A stretch of DNA of 64,000 nt from Brevundimonas intermedia (GTDB lineage: Bacteria > Pseudomonadota > Alphaproteobacteria > Caulobacterales > Caulobacteraceae): positions 204,883 through 268,882 of the forward strand of contig NZ_BSFD01000001.1 in the NCBI RefSeq assembly GCF_027922165.1, written 5' to 3'. This document shows positions 17,885 to 26,016 of this stretch, piece by piece; within the stretch, counting starts at the first letter, position 1, and each line of letters opens with the position of its first letter. Position numbers and translations under genes: made by a program. The notes below the pieces were generated by a model. It did not search any database. It was not told the origin of the DNA and was given only the letters and a program-made list of their open reading frames with translations.

Positions 17885-19575
17885 GACGCCACCATGCTGA
17901 GCAGGGCGTCGTACATGGCCTGGATGGCCGACATCAGCTGGGCGGAGATTTCGTACTGCTGCTGATACAGGCTGACGAGGGCGGTCTGTTCGTCCAGGTT
18001 CACGCCCGTGGCGTTGCTCAGACTGTTGGCGTAGCCGTCCCGCAAGGCCGTGGCGCTGGTCGCCGTGCTGGCGGCCGTCGATATGGTTGTCGCTGCGGCG
18101 GACAGGACGTCCGTCGCGTAGTCCGCCAGGCTGCGGGTTCGCGCTGAGAGATTTCCGGATTCCGGGAACGTCCGGTCGTCTGTCATGGCTGCAAGCAGAG
18201 CCGAAGCCCCGCCCGTGCCGCCAGAGGACACCGCAGTCTGCCCGACCGCCGCCGAGGTATCCAGACTGGACGTCGCCAGAAGACTGGGGTTCGCCGTCAG
18301 AGCGGCCGTGACACGGATGGTCGAGGCGTCGCCGCCGGAAAAAACGTCGTTGAACCCCATCCAGTCGGACAGGGTCTCTCCGCCCGAGGTCAGGGCGACG
18401 GACGAGTCCAGGACGACGCCGCCCGAACTGCTCGAGATGGTCAGCTTGCCATCGACGATGCCCGCCGTGATCCCGCTGACGCCGTTCAACGCATCGACCA
18501 ATTCCCCCACCGTGGCGACGGACGACAGATCGATCTGATCGATGGCGGTTGCGACGCCGGCCGTGGTCGACTGCACGACGCCCAGGGTCCCCGTAAGTGA
18601 AAGCGGCGTGGCGGCCGTCACGGAGGTTGTCGAGGTCAGACTTCCGGGCGACGCCGCCGAGCCGGTGGAGGCGGCCGTATTTAGGGCGGAGATCAGGGTG
18701 GTCGCCAGGCTGTCCAAGGCGTCCTGTTCGGCGGGCAGAACCTCGTCGCGCAGGGCGATCAGGGCGCCGAGTTCGCCGCCGGTCAAACTGGAGGTCACGT
18801 CGCGTCCGTTGACGCTGACGCCAGAGAGACTGACCGGATAGGTCGAGTCGGCCGACACCGTGCCGGAAGGCGTGAAGGACAGGGTGCTGACGGTCGTTCC
18901 GACAAGCATCTGCCCGCCGGCGTAGATGTTCAGCCGCCCGGAAGCGTCCGTATAGCTCGTGACGCTGACCAGGCCTGAAAGCGTCTGCAAGGCCGTGTCC
19001 CGGGCGTCGGCCAGACTGGTCTGGTCGCCTTGGCCCGCCACGATCTGATCGTTCAGCGTGTCGATCTCCTGCAGCAGGGCGTTCACCTCGTCTACGGTCG
19101 TGGCGATGGCGGCGTCAGCGTCGGATCGCAGGTCCTGGATTCCCGAAGACAGGGTGCGCAGCCCATCGGCGAGCTCGGTCGCGGCGCTGACCACGGCGGC
19201 GGCGGTGGTGTCGCCCGTGCCCGCCGCCAGGCTGGTGAGACTGGTCGAGAGCGCCGAGGTCAGGCTGGCGATGTCTCCGTCGCTGGAGGTGTCGCCCAGA
19301 AGCGTGTCGTAGCGCGTCAGATAGCTGTCGATCGTCTCGGCGTAGCCGGCCGAGGCGCTGCTGGTGATCAGCGACTTCTGCAGATAGGTGTCGGTGACGC
19401 GCGACAGCTCGCCGTTGGTGAGGGCCAGCGTCGTCGTCTGAGACGTCGCGGCGTAGGTCTTGGTGGTGTAGCCGTCGGTGCTGGCGTTGGCGACGTTGGT
19501 CGTGCTCAGGGCGACCTGATACTGGGACGTCGTCAGCGCGGCGGAGGCGTTGGCGAGGGCCCCGGACAGGCTCAT
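17881..19575 (-). CDS. flgK: Flagellar hook-associated protein FlgK
   Basis: A 564-residue hook-filament junction protein (HAP1). The ATG at 19575 is used because MSLSGALANASAALTTSQYQ begins the conserved rod/hook-type N-terminus (with TTNVANASTDGYTTKT), whereas the open frame further upstream is a shadow of the previous gene. The C-terminus, with LVSLYQQQYEISAQLMSAIQ, forms the matching terminal helix. It overlaps the small gene upstream and flgL downstream by four bases each. The middle is Ser/Thr/Ala/Asp-rich, as in other variable flagellar D2/D3 domains. Confidence 0.9.
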   Translation of the reverse strand: MSLSGALANASAALTTSQYQVALSTTNVANASTDGYTTKTYAATSQTTTLALTNGELSRVTDTYLQKSLITSSASAGYAETIDSYLTRYDTLLGDTSSDGDIASLTSALSTSLTSLAAGTGDTTAAAVVSAATELADGLRTLSSGIQDLRSDADAAIATTVDEVNALLQEIDTLNDQIVAGQGDQTSLADARDTALQTLSGLVSVTSYTDASGRLNIYAGGQMLVGTTVSTLSFTPSGTVSADSTYPVSLSGVSVNGRDVTSSLTGGELGALIALRDEVLPAEQDALDSLATTLISALNTAASTGSAASPGSLTSTTSVTAATPLSLTGTLGVVQSTTAGVATAIDQIDLSSVATVGELVDALNGVSGITAGIVDGKLTISSSSGGVVLDSSVALTSGGETLSDWMGFNDVFSGGDASTIRVTAALTANPSLLATSSLDTSAAVGQTAVSSGGTGGASALLAAMTDDRTFPESGNLSARTRSLADYATDVLSAAATTISTAASTATSATALRDGYANSLSNATGVNLDEQTALVSLYQQQYEISAQLMSAIQAMYDALLSMVAS

Positions 19576-19892
19576 GGCCGCCTCCGCGCGCCCAGCCGTC
19601 CTCCGGCCGCATAAGCGCCTGCCGCCCCCGTACCGCGATTGAGACGGATGATCTCGGCCGAGGTCTCGCTCATACCGGCGCGCAGGGTGTCGGCCCGTCT
19701 TTTCAGCGCCGTCTCCAGCATCCGGACGTCGCTGATCAGCAAGGCCTTGTCGGACCAAGGCAGGCTCGCCAGACGTTCGGCCAGGTCGCGGGCGATCGCG
19801 GCGGCCTGCTCGTAGCTTTCGACGATGGGGCGATCAAAACCGGTGCGCCGCGAGCGGCCGGCCCGTTCGACGATGCGGCTGATCTCGTCCAT
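19572..19892 (-). CDS. Small helical protein between flgE and flgK, FlgN-like chaperone candidate
   Basis: A 106-residue protein with amphipathic helices (AAAIARDLAERLASL, LETALKRRADTLRAG) and a basic Gly/Ala/Arg-rich tail. Its place directly before flgK and flgL, with four-base overlap into flgK, is where FlgN, the export chaperone of FlgK and FlgL, often sits. FlgN proteins are also short and helical. The sequence is too short and diverged for me to confirm by eye, so the role is inferred from context. Confidence 0.55.
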   Translation of the reverse strand: MDEISRIVERAGRSRRTGFDRPIVESYEQAAAIARDLAERLASLPWSDKALLISDVRMLETALKRRADTLRAGMSETSAEIIRLNRGTGAAGAYAAGGRLGARRRP

Positions 19893-21157
19893 CAGCGGAC
19901 CACGGAGATCAGGGTGTCGAACATGTCCTTGACGCTGCCGACGACCTGGGACGCGGCGGAATAGGCCTGCTGGGCCACGATCATCTTATTGAATTCGGTC
20001 GCGGTGTCCGTCGTCGAGCCTTCCAGGGCGCTGGCCACGATACTGCCGGAGGCGCCGACGCCCGAGAGGTTGATCGTCGCGGACCCGCTGAGGTTCGTGG
20101 ACTTGAAGGTCGTGCCGGAAACCTGGGTCAGGCCTTCCGAATTGGCAAAGGTCGCGACCGGAACCTGATAGATGACCTTCGTCAGGCCGTTGCTGAACGT
20201 CGCCTCGACCTGGCCGCCGTCATTAATCGCGACGCTGGTCAAAGACCCCGCGACGATGCCGTCGTTGGAGATGCTGTTGACGGTGAGGCTGGGATCGTTG
20301 CCGCCGGAGTCGGACTGGGTGACGCCTGACGATGAGCCGATTTCGCCCAGATCCATTTCAACCGTGGCGTCCGCAGCGCCATTGGTGAAGCTGAAAGTCA
20401 CATCCGCCGGATCTGGGCTGATGGTGGCGGGAAGCCCGCTGGTGTCGAAAGTGATCGTGATCGTCGTGGCGCTGGCCGTACCCGTCTCCTCGCCCGTCGT
20501 GGCCGAGTAGGGATTGCCGGTCGTCAAGGTCCAGGTGTTGGTGTCGGTCTTGGTCCAGGTCTGATCGACGATATTGGTGGCGCCGAGACTGTCGACGACG
20601 GAAGCGGTGGAGGTGAAGGTGTCGCCCACCTCCGCCTCGGCCGGAAGAATGGCGGAAACGCTCACGGTGGAGGTGGCCTCAGCCGGGCTGGTCAGGTTCG
20701 AGAGGTTGATCGTCTCCAGACCTGAAACTCCGCCGCCGATGACATTACCGTCCTCGTCGGTCGGATAGCCCTGCAGATAATAGCCCTCGGAGTTGACCAG
20801 ATAGCCGGAAGCGTCGGTCGAGAAGCTTCCGTTGCGCGTATAGGCCAGGTCGGACGTCGCGCCGGAGGTGTTATCGGCGACGATGAAATAACCCGAGCCG
20901 TTTATCGCGAGGTTGGTCTCAGTCGCGCTGGTCGAGATCGTGCCCTGAACCGACATGGCGCGGCTCATCGAAGTCGTCACCCCGCCGGCGGCGGCGCTGG
21001 ACTTCATGCTGGCACTGACCAGGGCCTCGAACGAGGTCTCCTTGGTCTTGTACCCGGTAGTCGAGGAGTTGGCGATATTCTCGGAGATCGCCGACAGAGC
21101 CGCGCTCTGCGCGGTCAGGCCGGAGACGGCGGAGGAGAGAGAGGCGGACAGGCTCAT
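19892..21157 (-). CDS. flgE: Flagellar hook protein FlgE
   Basis: A 421-residue hook subunit. The N-terminus MSLSASLSSAVSGLTAQSAA and ISENIANSSTTGYKTKETSF is the classic rod/hook signature. NGSGYFIVAD and YTRNGSFSTDASGYLVNSEG are the conserved flagellar basal-body/hook motifs (about residues 85-130). The C-terminal TEFNKMIVAQQAYSAASQVV pairs with the N-terminal helix. The middle is Thr/Ser/Asp-rich. The stop overlaps the next gene's start by one base. It follows flgD, which supplies the hook scaffold, by 10 bases. Confidence 0.93.
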   Translation of the reverse strand: MSLSASLSSAVSGLTAQSAALSAISENIANSSTTGYKTKETSFEALVSASMKSSAAAGGVTTSMSRAMSVQGTISTSATETNLAINGSGYFIVADNTSGATSDLAYTRNGSFSTDASGYLVNSEGYYLQGYPTDEDGNVIGGGVSGLETINLSNLTSPAEATSTVSVSAILPAEAEVGDTFTSTASVVDSLGATNIVDQTWTKTDTNTWTLTTGNPYSATTGEETGTASATTITITFDTSGLPATISPDPADVTFSFTNGAADATVEMDLGEIGSSSGVTQSDSGGNDPSLTVNSISNDGIVAGSLTSVAINDGGQVEATFSNGLTKVIYQVPVATFANSEGLTQVSGTTFKSTNLSGSATINLSGVGASGSIVASALEGSTTDTATEFNKMIVAQQAYSAASQVVGSVKDMFDTLISVVR

Positions 21158-21167
21158 AGGGTGTTCC

Positions 21168-21830
21168 TCACGCCTGGCCGTAGAAGGCGAGGACGGCGGC
21201 TGGATCGATGACCGCGTCGCCGGCCTGGTAGGTCGTCACCCCGTCTTCGAAGACGACGGCGTCCAGGGTGGCGAAGGCGGTGACGGCGTTGGAGACGGAC
21301 GCGCTTTCCGCGTCGGTGGAGACCGAGGTCAGGGTCAGGATGTCGCCCTCGGCGACGTCACTCATGTCGGACAGGCTCAGCGACAGGCCGTGCTCGCCGT
21401 CGCCGGTCTCACCGGTCCCGCTCCACACGACGTCGCCGTCCTGATTGGTGACCACAAGCGCGGTCGAGGAAGCGTCGCCGTCCAGGGTGTAGGTCCAGCT
21501 GGCGGAGCCGTCCTGAACCGGGGCCATGGCGCCGTCGTACTCGACCTTCTGGCCGACATAGCCGGCGCTCTGGGTCGTCAGCATCGAGGTCAGGGACGAC
21601 GACAGGCTTTCCAGCGTCTCGTTGGTCGAGGTCTGCTGACCCAGTTGCGCGTAGCCGACCAGCTGGTTGGTGAACTCGGTGACGTCGGTCGGCTCGAGCG
21701 GATTCTGGTTCTGCAGCTGGGTGACCAGGATCCCCAGGAACTCGTCCATGTCGATGGACAGGGCCGACGAGGAGGACGAAGCCGCCGCCGCCGCCGTGGC
21801 CGTTGATGTCGTTACGTTAACCGAGGTCAT
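21168..21830 (-). CDS. flgD: Flagellar hook-assembly scaffold protein FlgD
   Basis: A 220-residue hook cap. The conserved N-terminal segment MDEFLGILVTQLQNQNPLEP (about 27-46), followed by TNQLVGYAQLGQQTSTNETL, is diagnostic. The C-terminal half has the FlgD Ig-like/tudor region (VGQKVEYDG and later repeats). An Ala/Ser-rich leader precedes it. It heads the minus-strand operon, divergent from flagellin, with 192 bp of shared upstream DNA. Confidence 0.92.
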   Translation of the reverse strand: MTSVNVTTSTATAAAAASSSSSALSIDMDEFLGILVTQLQNQNPLEPTDVTEFTNQLVGYAQLGQQTSTNETLESLSSSLTSMLTTQSAGYVGQKVEYDGAMAPVQDGSASWTYTLDGDASSTALVVTNQDGDVVWSGTGETGDGEHGLSLSLSDMSDVAEGDILTLTSVSTDAESASVSNAVTAFATLDAVVFEDGVTTYQAGDAVIDPAAVLAFYGQA

Positions 21831-21884
21831 GGATCGCCGCCGAAGCCGGTGGATGTCCCGGCTTCAACGAGGCGACCTGCGCCG

Positions 21885-21913
21885 ATGGGGCGCACAAAAT
21901 TTCAGCGCCCCAT
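21885..21913. promoter_or_regulatory. 9-bp inverted repeat between divergent flgD and flagellin genes
   Basis: ATGGGGCGC and GCGCCCCAT are exact complements separated by 11 bases. The site lies 55 bases upstream of flgD and 110 bases upstream of flagellin. An activator or architectural protein could bind here to control both directions; a hairpin in a flgD leader is the alternative. Confidence 0.45.
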
Positions 21914-21930
21914 TTGGCGAGGCCGTTCCG
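21914..21930 (+). promoter_or_regulatory. Degenerate sigma-54-like promoter for flagellin
   Basis: TTGGCGAG-GCCG-TTCC partly matches the sigma-54 consensus TTGGCACG-N4-TTGC. The -24 GG is kept but the -12 GC reads CC. The spacing is right and the site would give a leader of roughly 80 bases. Because a key base is off, this is weak. Confidence 0.3.
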
Positions 21931-22022
21931 TTTCTCTGCTGAAGGTCGGGGCCAGAAAGCGCCGCGGCCTTCCCGTCGAGCGATCGCCCGACGGTGTTCA
22001 GTCTGGAGAGAATGAGGAAAGA

Positions 22023-22847
22023 ATGCCTAGTATCTCAACCAATACCGCCGCCAACACCGCCCTGCGTTATCTGAACGCCAACTCCGCCGCCCAGTCCGCC
22101 TCCCTGGCGAAACTGTCCAGCGGACAACGCATCCAGAGCGCCAAGGACGATGCGGCCGGCCTCGCCACCTCGACCAATATCTCCGCGGACATCGTGGTGA
22201 TGGAACAGGCCGCCATCAACGCCCAACAGGGAACCGCCGTGCTTCAGACGGCCGACGGCGCCCTGTCGCAGATCAGCGACATCCTGCAGCGGATGAAGGC
22301 CCTGACGGCCCAGTCCCAATCGGGTTCGGTCGATGACGATGGACGGGCGAACATCGACGCGGAGTACCAGCAGCTGATCGAGGAAATCGACGACATCGCG
22401 TCGTCGACCAACTTCAACGGCTCGGCTCTGCTCGACGGCGCAGGCGACTTCTCCACCGGCGTCTCTTTCCTCCTTGGCACCGCCAGCACCGATACGCTGA
22501 CGATCACCATCGACGGAGCGACGGCGACGGACTTGGCTGTCGATTCGACCGACGTCAGCACCTCGGCCAACGCCGCCACGGCGATGACTGCGGTCGACAC
22601 GGCGATCAACACCATCTCGACGGCTCGGGCGAATGTGGGCGCAAGCCTGTCGCGCTTCGAGTATCGGGCGAGCGTCATCGACACCTCGCTTGAAAACCTT
22701 GAGGCCTCCAAGTCGGCCATCTCGGACGTCGATCTGGCTGCAGAACAGACCAACTACACGAACCTGTCCACCCTGACGCAGGCCGCCATCGCGGCCCTGG
22801 GCCAGGCGAACAGCATGTCGTCGTCGTTGCTCAAGCTCCTGCAGTGA
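22023..22847 (+). CDS. Flagellin
   Basis: A 274-residue filament protein. The ATG at 22023 has GAGGAAAG just upstream; the longer frame to 21849 has no support. The D0/D1 helices are canonical: LRYLNANSAAQSASLAKLSS, then GQRIQSAKDDAAGLATSTN, and at the C-terminus SDVDLAAEQTNYTNLSTL followed by a terminal region ending SSSLLKLL. The variable central domain is very short. The SSGQRIQSAKDDAAGLA segment is closer to general bacterial flagellins than to the FljK-type major flagellins of Caulobacter as I remember them. FliD and FliS follow on the same strand. I see no flaF or flbT nearby. Confidence 0.93.
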   Translation: MPSISTNTAANTALRYLNANSAAQSASLAKLSSGQRIQSAKDDAAGLATSTNISADIVVMEQAAINAQQGTAVLQTADGALSQISDILQRMKALTAQSQSGSVDDDGRANIDAEYQQLIEEIDDIASSTNFNGSALLDGAGDFSTGVSFLLGTASTDTLTITIDGATATDLAVDSTDVSTSANAATAMTAVDTAINTISTARANVGASLSRFEYRASVIDTSLENLEASKSAISDVDLAAEQTNYTNLSTLTQAAIAALGQANSMSSSLLKLLQ

Positions 22848-22852
22848 CAGCG

Positions 22853-22883
22853 CGGGCGGGGGCTCGCTCCCGCCCGTTCCCTT
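22853..22883 (+). terminator. Hairpin after flagellin
   Basis: CGGGCGGG (22853-22860) and CCCGCCCG (22869-22876) pair perfectly around an 8-base loop, and TTCCCTTT follows. It sits between flagellin and fliD and would reduce read-through, giving more flagellin than cap message. Confidence 0.65.
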
Positions 22884-22913
22884 TGATCTCCAGGATCGCG
22901 CCCGGACAATCCA

Positions 22914-24605
22914 ATGAGCACAACCTCAACCGCCGGCGTCTCCACCAGCAGCGGCGCCAGCTATATTACCTCGACGGCGTCCGGTCTCGACACCGACGCC
23001 CTGATCGAGACCGCCGTGGCGCAGAAGACCGCTCGCGCCGACACGATCGACGCCAAGGTCACCGCCAACGAGGCCAAGATCGCCGCCTATGAAGAACTAC
23101 AGACTCTCGTCGCTGCCGTATCCGACGCAATCGAGGGCCTGGCCCTGCCGGCGTATTCCAGCCTGGGGTCTGAAAATTCATTCGACTCCCGAAGCGCTGC
23201 GCTGAGCAGCAGCTCCGGCGAGACCGTCACCGGTCTGGCCGTCGACGTCACCAGCGACGCCATCAACGGCGACTACGAAATCGAAGTGGTTCAGTTGGCT
23301 CAGGCGATGAAGGTCAGCGCCTCGTCCGGTTCTTCGACCGACGCCATCGGCGTCGCGGGCGTTCTGTCACTGGGCGTCGAAGGCGGGGAAGCGGTCGAAA
23401 TCACCGTCACCGCGACCACAACCCTCAGCGACCTCGCCAAGGCGATCAACGCCCAGAGCGACACCACCGGGGTGCAGGCCTCCTTGATCACTCTGGACTC
23501 CTCGACCGTCCAGTTGGTGCTGTCTGCGACGGACACCAATCAGACGATAGTCATCTCCTCCGTGTCGGGCGACGACGTCGCACAGACCATAGGACTGACA
23601 GACGACACCGGCGCCTTCGCCAATGTTCTGCGCGAGGCTCAACCATCGATCATCACGGTGGACGGGGCGACCGTCACACGCGACACCAACGAACTGACCG
23701 ACGTCATCGAGGGTGTCAGCCTGTCGCTGTCCGGGGTGACGGACGGGGCGGCCACCCTGACGGTCTCCACAGACTCCTCAGCGGTCAAGACGGCGATCAC
23801 CGACTTCATCGACGCCTATAATGCGCTGAAGCAGTACATGCTGGACCAGTCCGCGGTGTCCTCGGACGGCGGGGCGGACGAAGACGCGGTTCTTTTCGCC
23901 GACTCGGTCATGCGGATGCTGAACTCCACGCTTCAAACCCTGATTAACTCCGGCAGCGACGCCGCCTCGGACGATATCGCCATGTTCAGCGACATGGGCA
24001 TCACCTGGACGTCGGAAGGGCTGCTGGAGCTCAGTGATGAGACGGCGTTGAACGACGCCATCCTGTCCAATCTTGACGCCCTAGAGAGCTTCTTCGAAAC
24101 CGACTTCTCCACCTCTGACATCAATCTGAAACTGCTGGCCAACGAGACCACCAGTTCCCTCGTTTTCACCCTGACGATCGTCACGGACGAGACGGGCTCC
24201 ATCACCAGCGCTGCGGCCGACGGCGACGCGAACGCCTTCACGGTTTCCGGCTCGCGCCTCGTGGGCGCCGAGGGGACCATCTACGAGGGCCTCAGCTTCA
24301 CCCTGTCGCCGGCGACCGCCGGAGACATCTCCGTCTCGATCCAGCAGGGGTTCGCCAATCTGCTGACGCAGACCCTGACGCAGTTCGACGACAGCACGAC
24401 GAGTTTGATCCAACAACGGATCGACACCCTGACCGACCTCAACACCGACCTGTCGGACCGCTCGGACAAGATCCGCGAGGACGCCGAGACCTACCGAACC
24501 AAGCTTGTGACCAAATACGCCAACATGGAAGCCGAACTGGAGGCCGCCCGTCTGCTGCAAGAGCAGATCGAGGCCATCCTCGGCGCGAGTGACGATGATG
24601 AGTAA
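22914..24605 (+). CDS. fliD: Flagellar filament cap protein FliD
   Basis: A 563-residue filament cap (HAP2) that guides flagellin polymerisation. The N-terminus has the FliD pattern ITSTASGLDTDALIETAV, then AYEELQTLVAAVSDAIEGLA. Near residue 120 is DYEIEVVQLAQAMKVSA, and near 290 AVKTAITDFIDAYNALKQYM. The C-terminal coiled coil is about residues 495-558 (LNTDLSDRSDKIREDAETYR). Codon use matches the neighbours. It overlaps the start of the fliS-like gene. Confidence 0.9.
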   Translation: MSTTSTAGVSTSSGASYITSTASGLDTDALIETAVAQKTARADTIDAKVTANEAKIAAYEELQTLVAAVSDAIEGLALPAYSSLGSENSFDSRSAALSSSSGETVTGLAVDVTSDAINGDYEIEVVQLAQAMKVSASSGSSTDAIGVAGVLSLGVEGGEAVEITVTATTTLSDLAKAINAQSDTTGVQASLITLDSSTVQLVLSATDTNQTIVISSVSGDDVAQTIGLTDDTGAFANVLREAQPSIITVDGATVTRDTNELTDVIEGVSLSLSGVTDGAATLTVSTDSSAVKTAITDFIDAYNALKQYMLDQSAVSSDGGADEDAVLFADSVMRMLNSTLQTLINSGSDAASDDIAMFSDMGITWTSEGLLELSDETALNDAILSNLDALESFFETDFSTSDINLKLLANETTSSLVFTLTIVTDETGSITSAAADGDANAFTVSGSRLVGAEGTIYEGLSFTLSPATAGDISVSIQQGFANLLTQTLTQFDDSTTSLIQQRIDTLTDLNTDLSDRSDKIREDAETYRTKLVTKYANMEAELEAARLLQEQIEAILGASDDDE

Positions 24606-25011
24606 CGCCGCCTATTCCCGCGCTATCGCCGGCTACCGGGCCACAAGCCAGTTGGCGCCCAGCCCCACTGATATCGCCCTGGCCTTGCACCAGAAACTCT
24701 ACTCCGCCGTGGCCTCGGCAAGATCTGCCGATGAGCAGAATCGGCTGGATGAGATGGTTTTCCATCTCAGCGTCGCCAGCCAAATCATCAGCGCATTGAA
24801 ACTCCATATGGATTTCGCGGCTGCAGGCCCCGAAGGCGCTGATCTGCAGCGATTTTACGCCCGCACCCACCGCGCTGTCCGGCGCATCGGAATGCTACCG
24901 AAGCGCAACAGAGAGTGGTCAATCGTAACTGATCCAATTCAAAACATGGTCCGCTCGATTATAAATATATCTACCCCGCAACAAATAATATCTAACAATA
25001 CAATACAGTAA
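24595..25011 (+). CDS. fliS: FliS-like flagellin export chaperone with AT-rich tail
   Basis: A protein of about 138 residues. Starts at GTG 24589 or ATG 24595 or 24598 are all possible, and all overlap the fliD end. The pattern AYSRAIAGYRATSQLAPSPT, then DIALALHQKLYSAVASAR and LHMDF, fits FliS, the four-helix chaperone that keeps flagellin unpolymerised in the cytoplasm. Position after fliD is standard for fliS. The last 20 or so codons are strikingly AT-rich and encode an Ile/Asn/Gln tail, unlike the rest of the window. That tail overlies DNA just upstream of the sigma-54 promoter at 25022. Confidence 0.75.
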   Translation: MMSNAAYSRAIAGYRATSQLAPSPTDIALALHQKLYSAVASARSADEQNRLDEMVFHLSVASQIISALKLHMDFAAAGPEGADLQRFYARTHRAVRRIGMLPKRNREWSIVTDPIQNMVRSIINISTPQQIISNNTIQ

Positions 25012-25021
25012 TATTTTTTGC

Positions 25022-25039
25022 TTGGCACGCACGTTGCTT
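25022..25039 (+). promoter_or_regulatory. Consensus sigma-54 (RpoN) promoter before the ECF sigma gene
   Basis: TTGGCACG-CACG-TTGCTT matches the sigma-54 -24/-12 consensus at every conserved position, with GG at 25024-25025 and GC at 25036-25037 ten bases apart. Transcription would start near 25049, about 22 bases before the ATG at 25071. The 60 bases upstream are very AT-rich, as expected for a bendable activator-to-promoter region. Confidence 0.88.
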
Positions 25040-25070
25040 TGCATAGATCGACCTAACGCAGGTATTGATC

Positions 25071-25727
25071 ATGCACTCCCACGCGCTTCACACCTTCAAC
25101 CACCAAAATATCGCACCGATAGCCGATCGCGCCGTCGCGTCAGACCAGGAGCTCTATGAAGCCATGCGCGCCGGCGATGATCTCTGCTTGCGAACTTTGA
25201 TGGAGCGGCACCGGGGAATGGCCCATGCCGTCTGCCGCAACATCCTGGGCGACGAAGTCGAGGCGGACGACGTGGTTCAGGAGGTGTTCTTCTCGCTGTG
25301 GAAGCGGGGCGGCTGGACCCCCGGCGACGTGCGCTTCACGACCTGGTTGCACCGAGTGCTGATCAACCGCTCGATCGACCATCGCAGACGGCGTCGCGAT
25401 ACGCCGACCGAGGCCGAAGCACTCGGCGCCGCAGTCGAGGATTTCGGCGCAGGCGGCGGTCCTGACGCGGAGGAGTTGATCACGCGCCAGGAAACGGCCG
25501 ACCGGCTGCGCGCGGCGCTGCTTCGTCTGCCGACAGCCCAGCAACGGGTGCTGAGCCTGCACTATTTCGAGGACGCGGACGTGCCGGAGATCATGGCGCG
25601 GCTGGCGGCCACTGAAAACTCGGTGCGTTCCTTGCTTAAAAGAGGCAAGGTGGCGCTCCGGGAAGACCTACGGAAACAGAAGAAGATCTGGCCCCATGAC
25701 CTTGACCGAACTGCACGCCACGCTTGA
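25071..25727 (+). CDS. ECF-type RNA polymerase sigma factor
   Basis: A 218-residue sigma-70 family factor of the extracytoplasmic-function type, with regions 2 and 4 only. Region 2 (about 28-95) has RHRGMAHAVCRNILG, then the core-binding DDVVQEVFFSLWKR and RFTTWLHRVLINRSID. Region 4 (about 145-200) has LLRLPTAQQRVLSLHYFEDA, then a helix-turn-helix IMARLAATENSVRSLLKRG. The ATG at 25071 is used; the TTG at 25065 is also in frame. Transcription from the sigma-54 promoter 34 bases upstream would place it in a flagellar-type cascade. Its stop overlaps the small gene at 25696. The neighbouring autotransporter is a candidate target. No anti-sigma factor with a membrane helix is seen. Confidence 0.9.
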   Translation: MHSHALHTFNHQNIAPIADRAVASDQELYEAMRAGDDLCLRTLMERHRGMAHAVCRNILGDEVEADDVVQEVFFSLWKRGGWTPGDVRFTTWLHRVLINRSIDHRRRRRDTPTEAEALGAAVEDFGAGGGPDAEELITRQETADRLRAALLRLPTAQQRVLSLHYFEDADVPEIMARLAATENSVRSLLKRGKVALREDLRKQKKIWPHDLDRTARHA

Positions 25728-25899
25728 CCGACTCGGCCCGGACATCAGCGCCTGGCCCGCGACCCTGGCTGAACCGGCGTTGGATCTGATTGCTGTCTCC
25801 GACGCCGCCAAGGACCTGTTCGCCGCGGCGACCGAGTCGTCGCTATGCGCAGACGCAGCGCCTGCGCCGCGCTGGGAGGCGACCACAACCGCGCCCTAA
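25696..25899 (+). CDS. Small protein overlapping the ECF sigma gene
   Basis: A 67-residue protein, MTLTELHATLDRLGPDISAW at the start, with a helical acidic N-terminal half and an Ala/Thr/Pro-rich end. It begins inside the last 32 bases of the sigma gene in another frame. There is no membrane helix or zinc motif of the usual anti-sigma types. A DRLGPDISAWP-type segment is, as far as I recall, found in small proteins encoded behind sigma factors in alphaproteobacteria, but I cannot name the family. Translational overlap suggests a partner of the sigma factor. Confidence 0.55.
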   Translation: MTLTELHATLDRLGPDISAWPATLAEPALDLIAVSDAAKDLFAAATESSLCADAAPAPRWEATTTAP

Positions 25900-26016
25900 A
25901 GCGCCGGTTACGTCAGATCCGAAACACGACGGCTCAAGCCTGAGCGCCTGCGCTTCACCGTCGAAACAAGTTCACCGCACAACCGCCACCGGGACCAAGA
26001 ACTGTGCGCCCCGACA

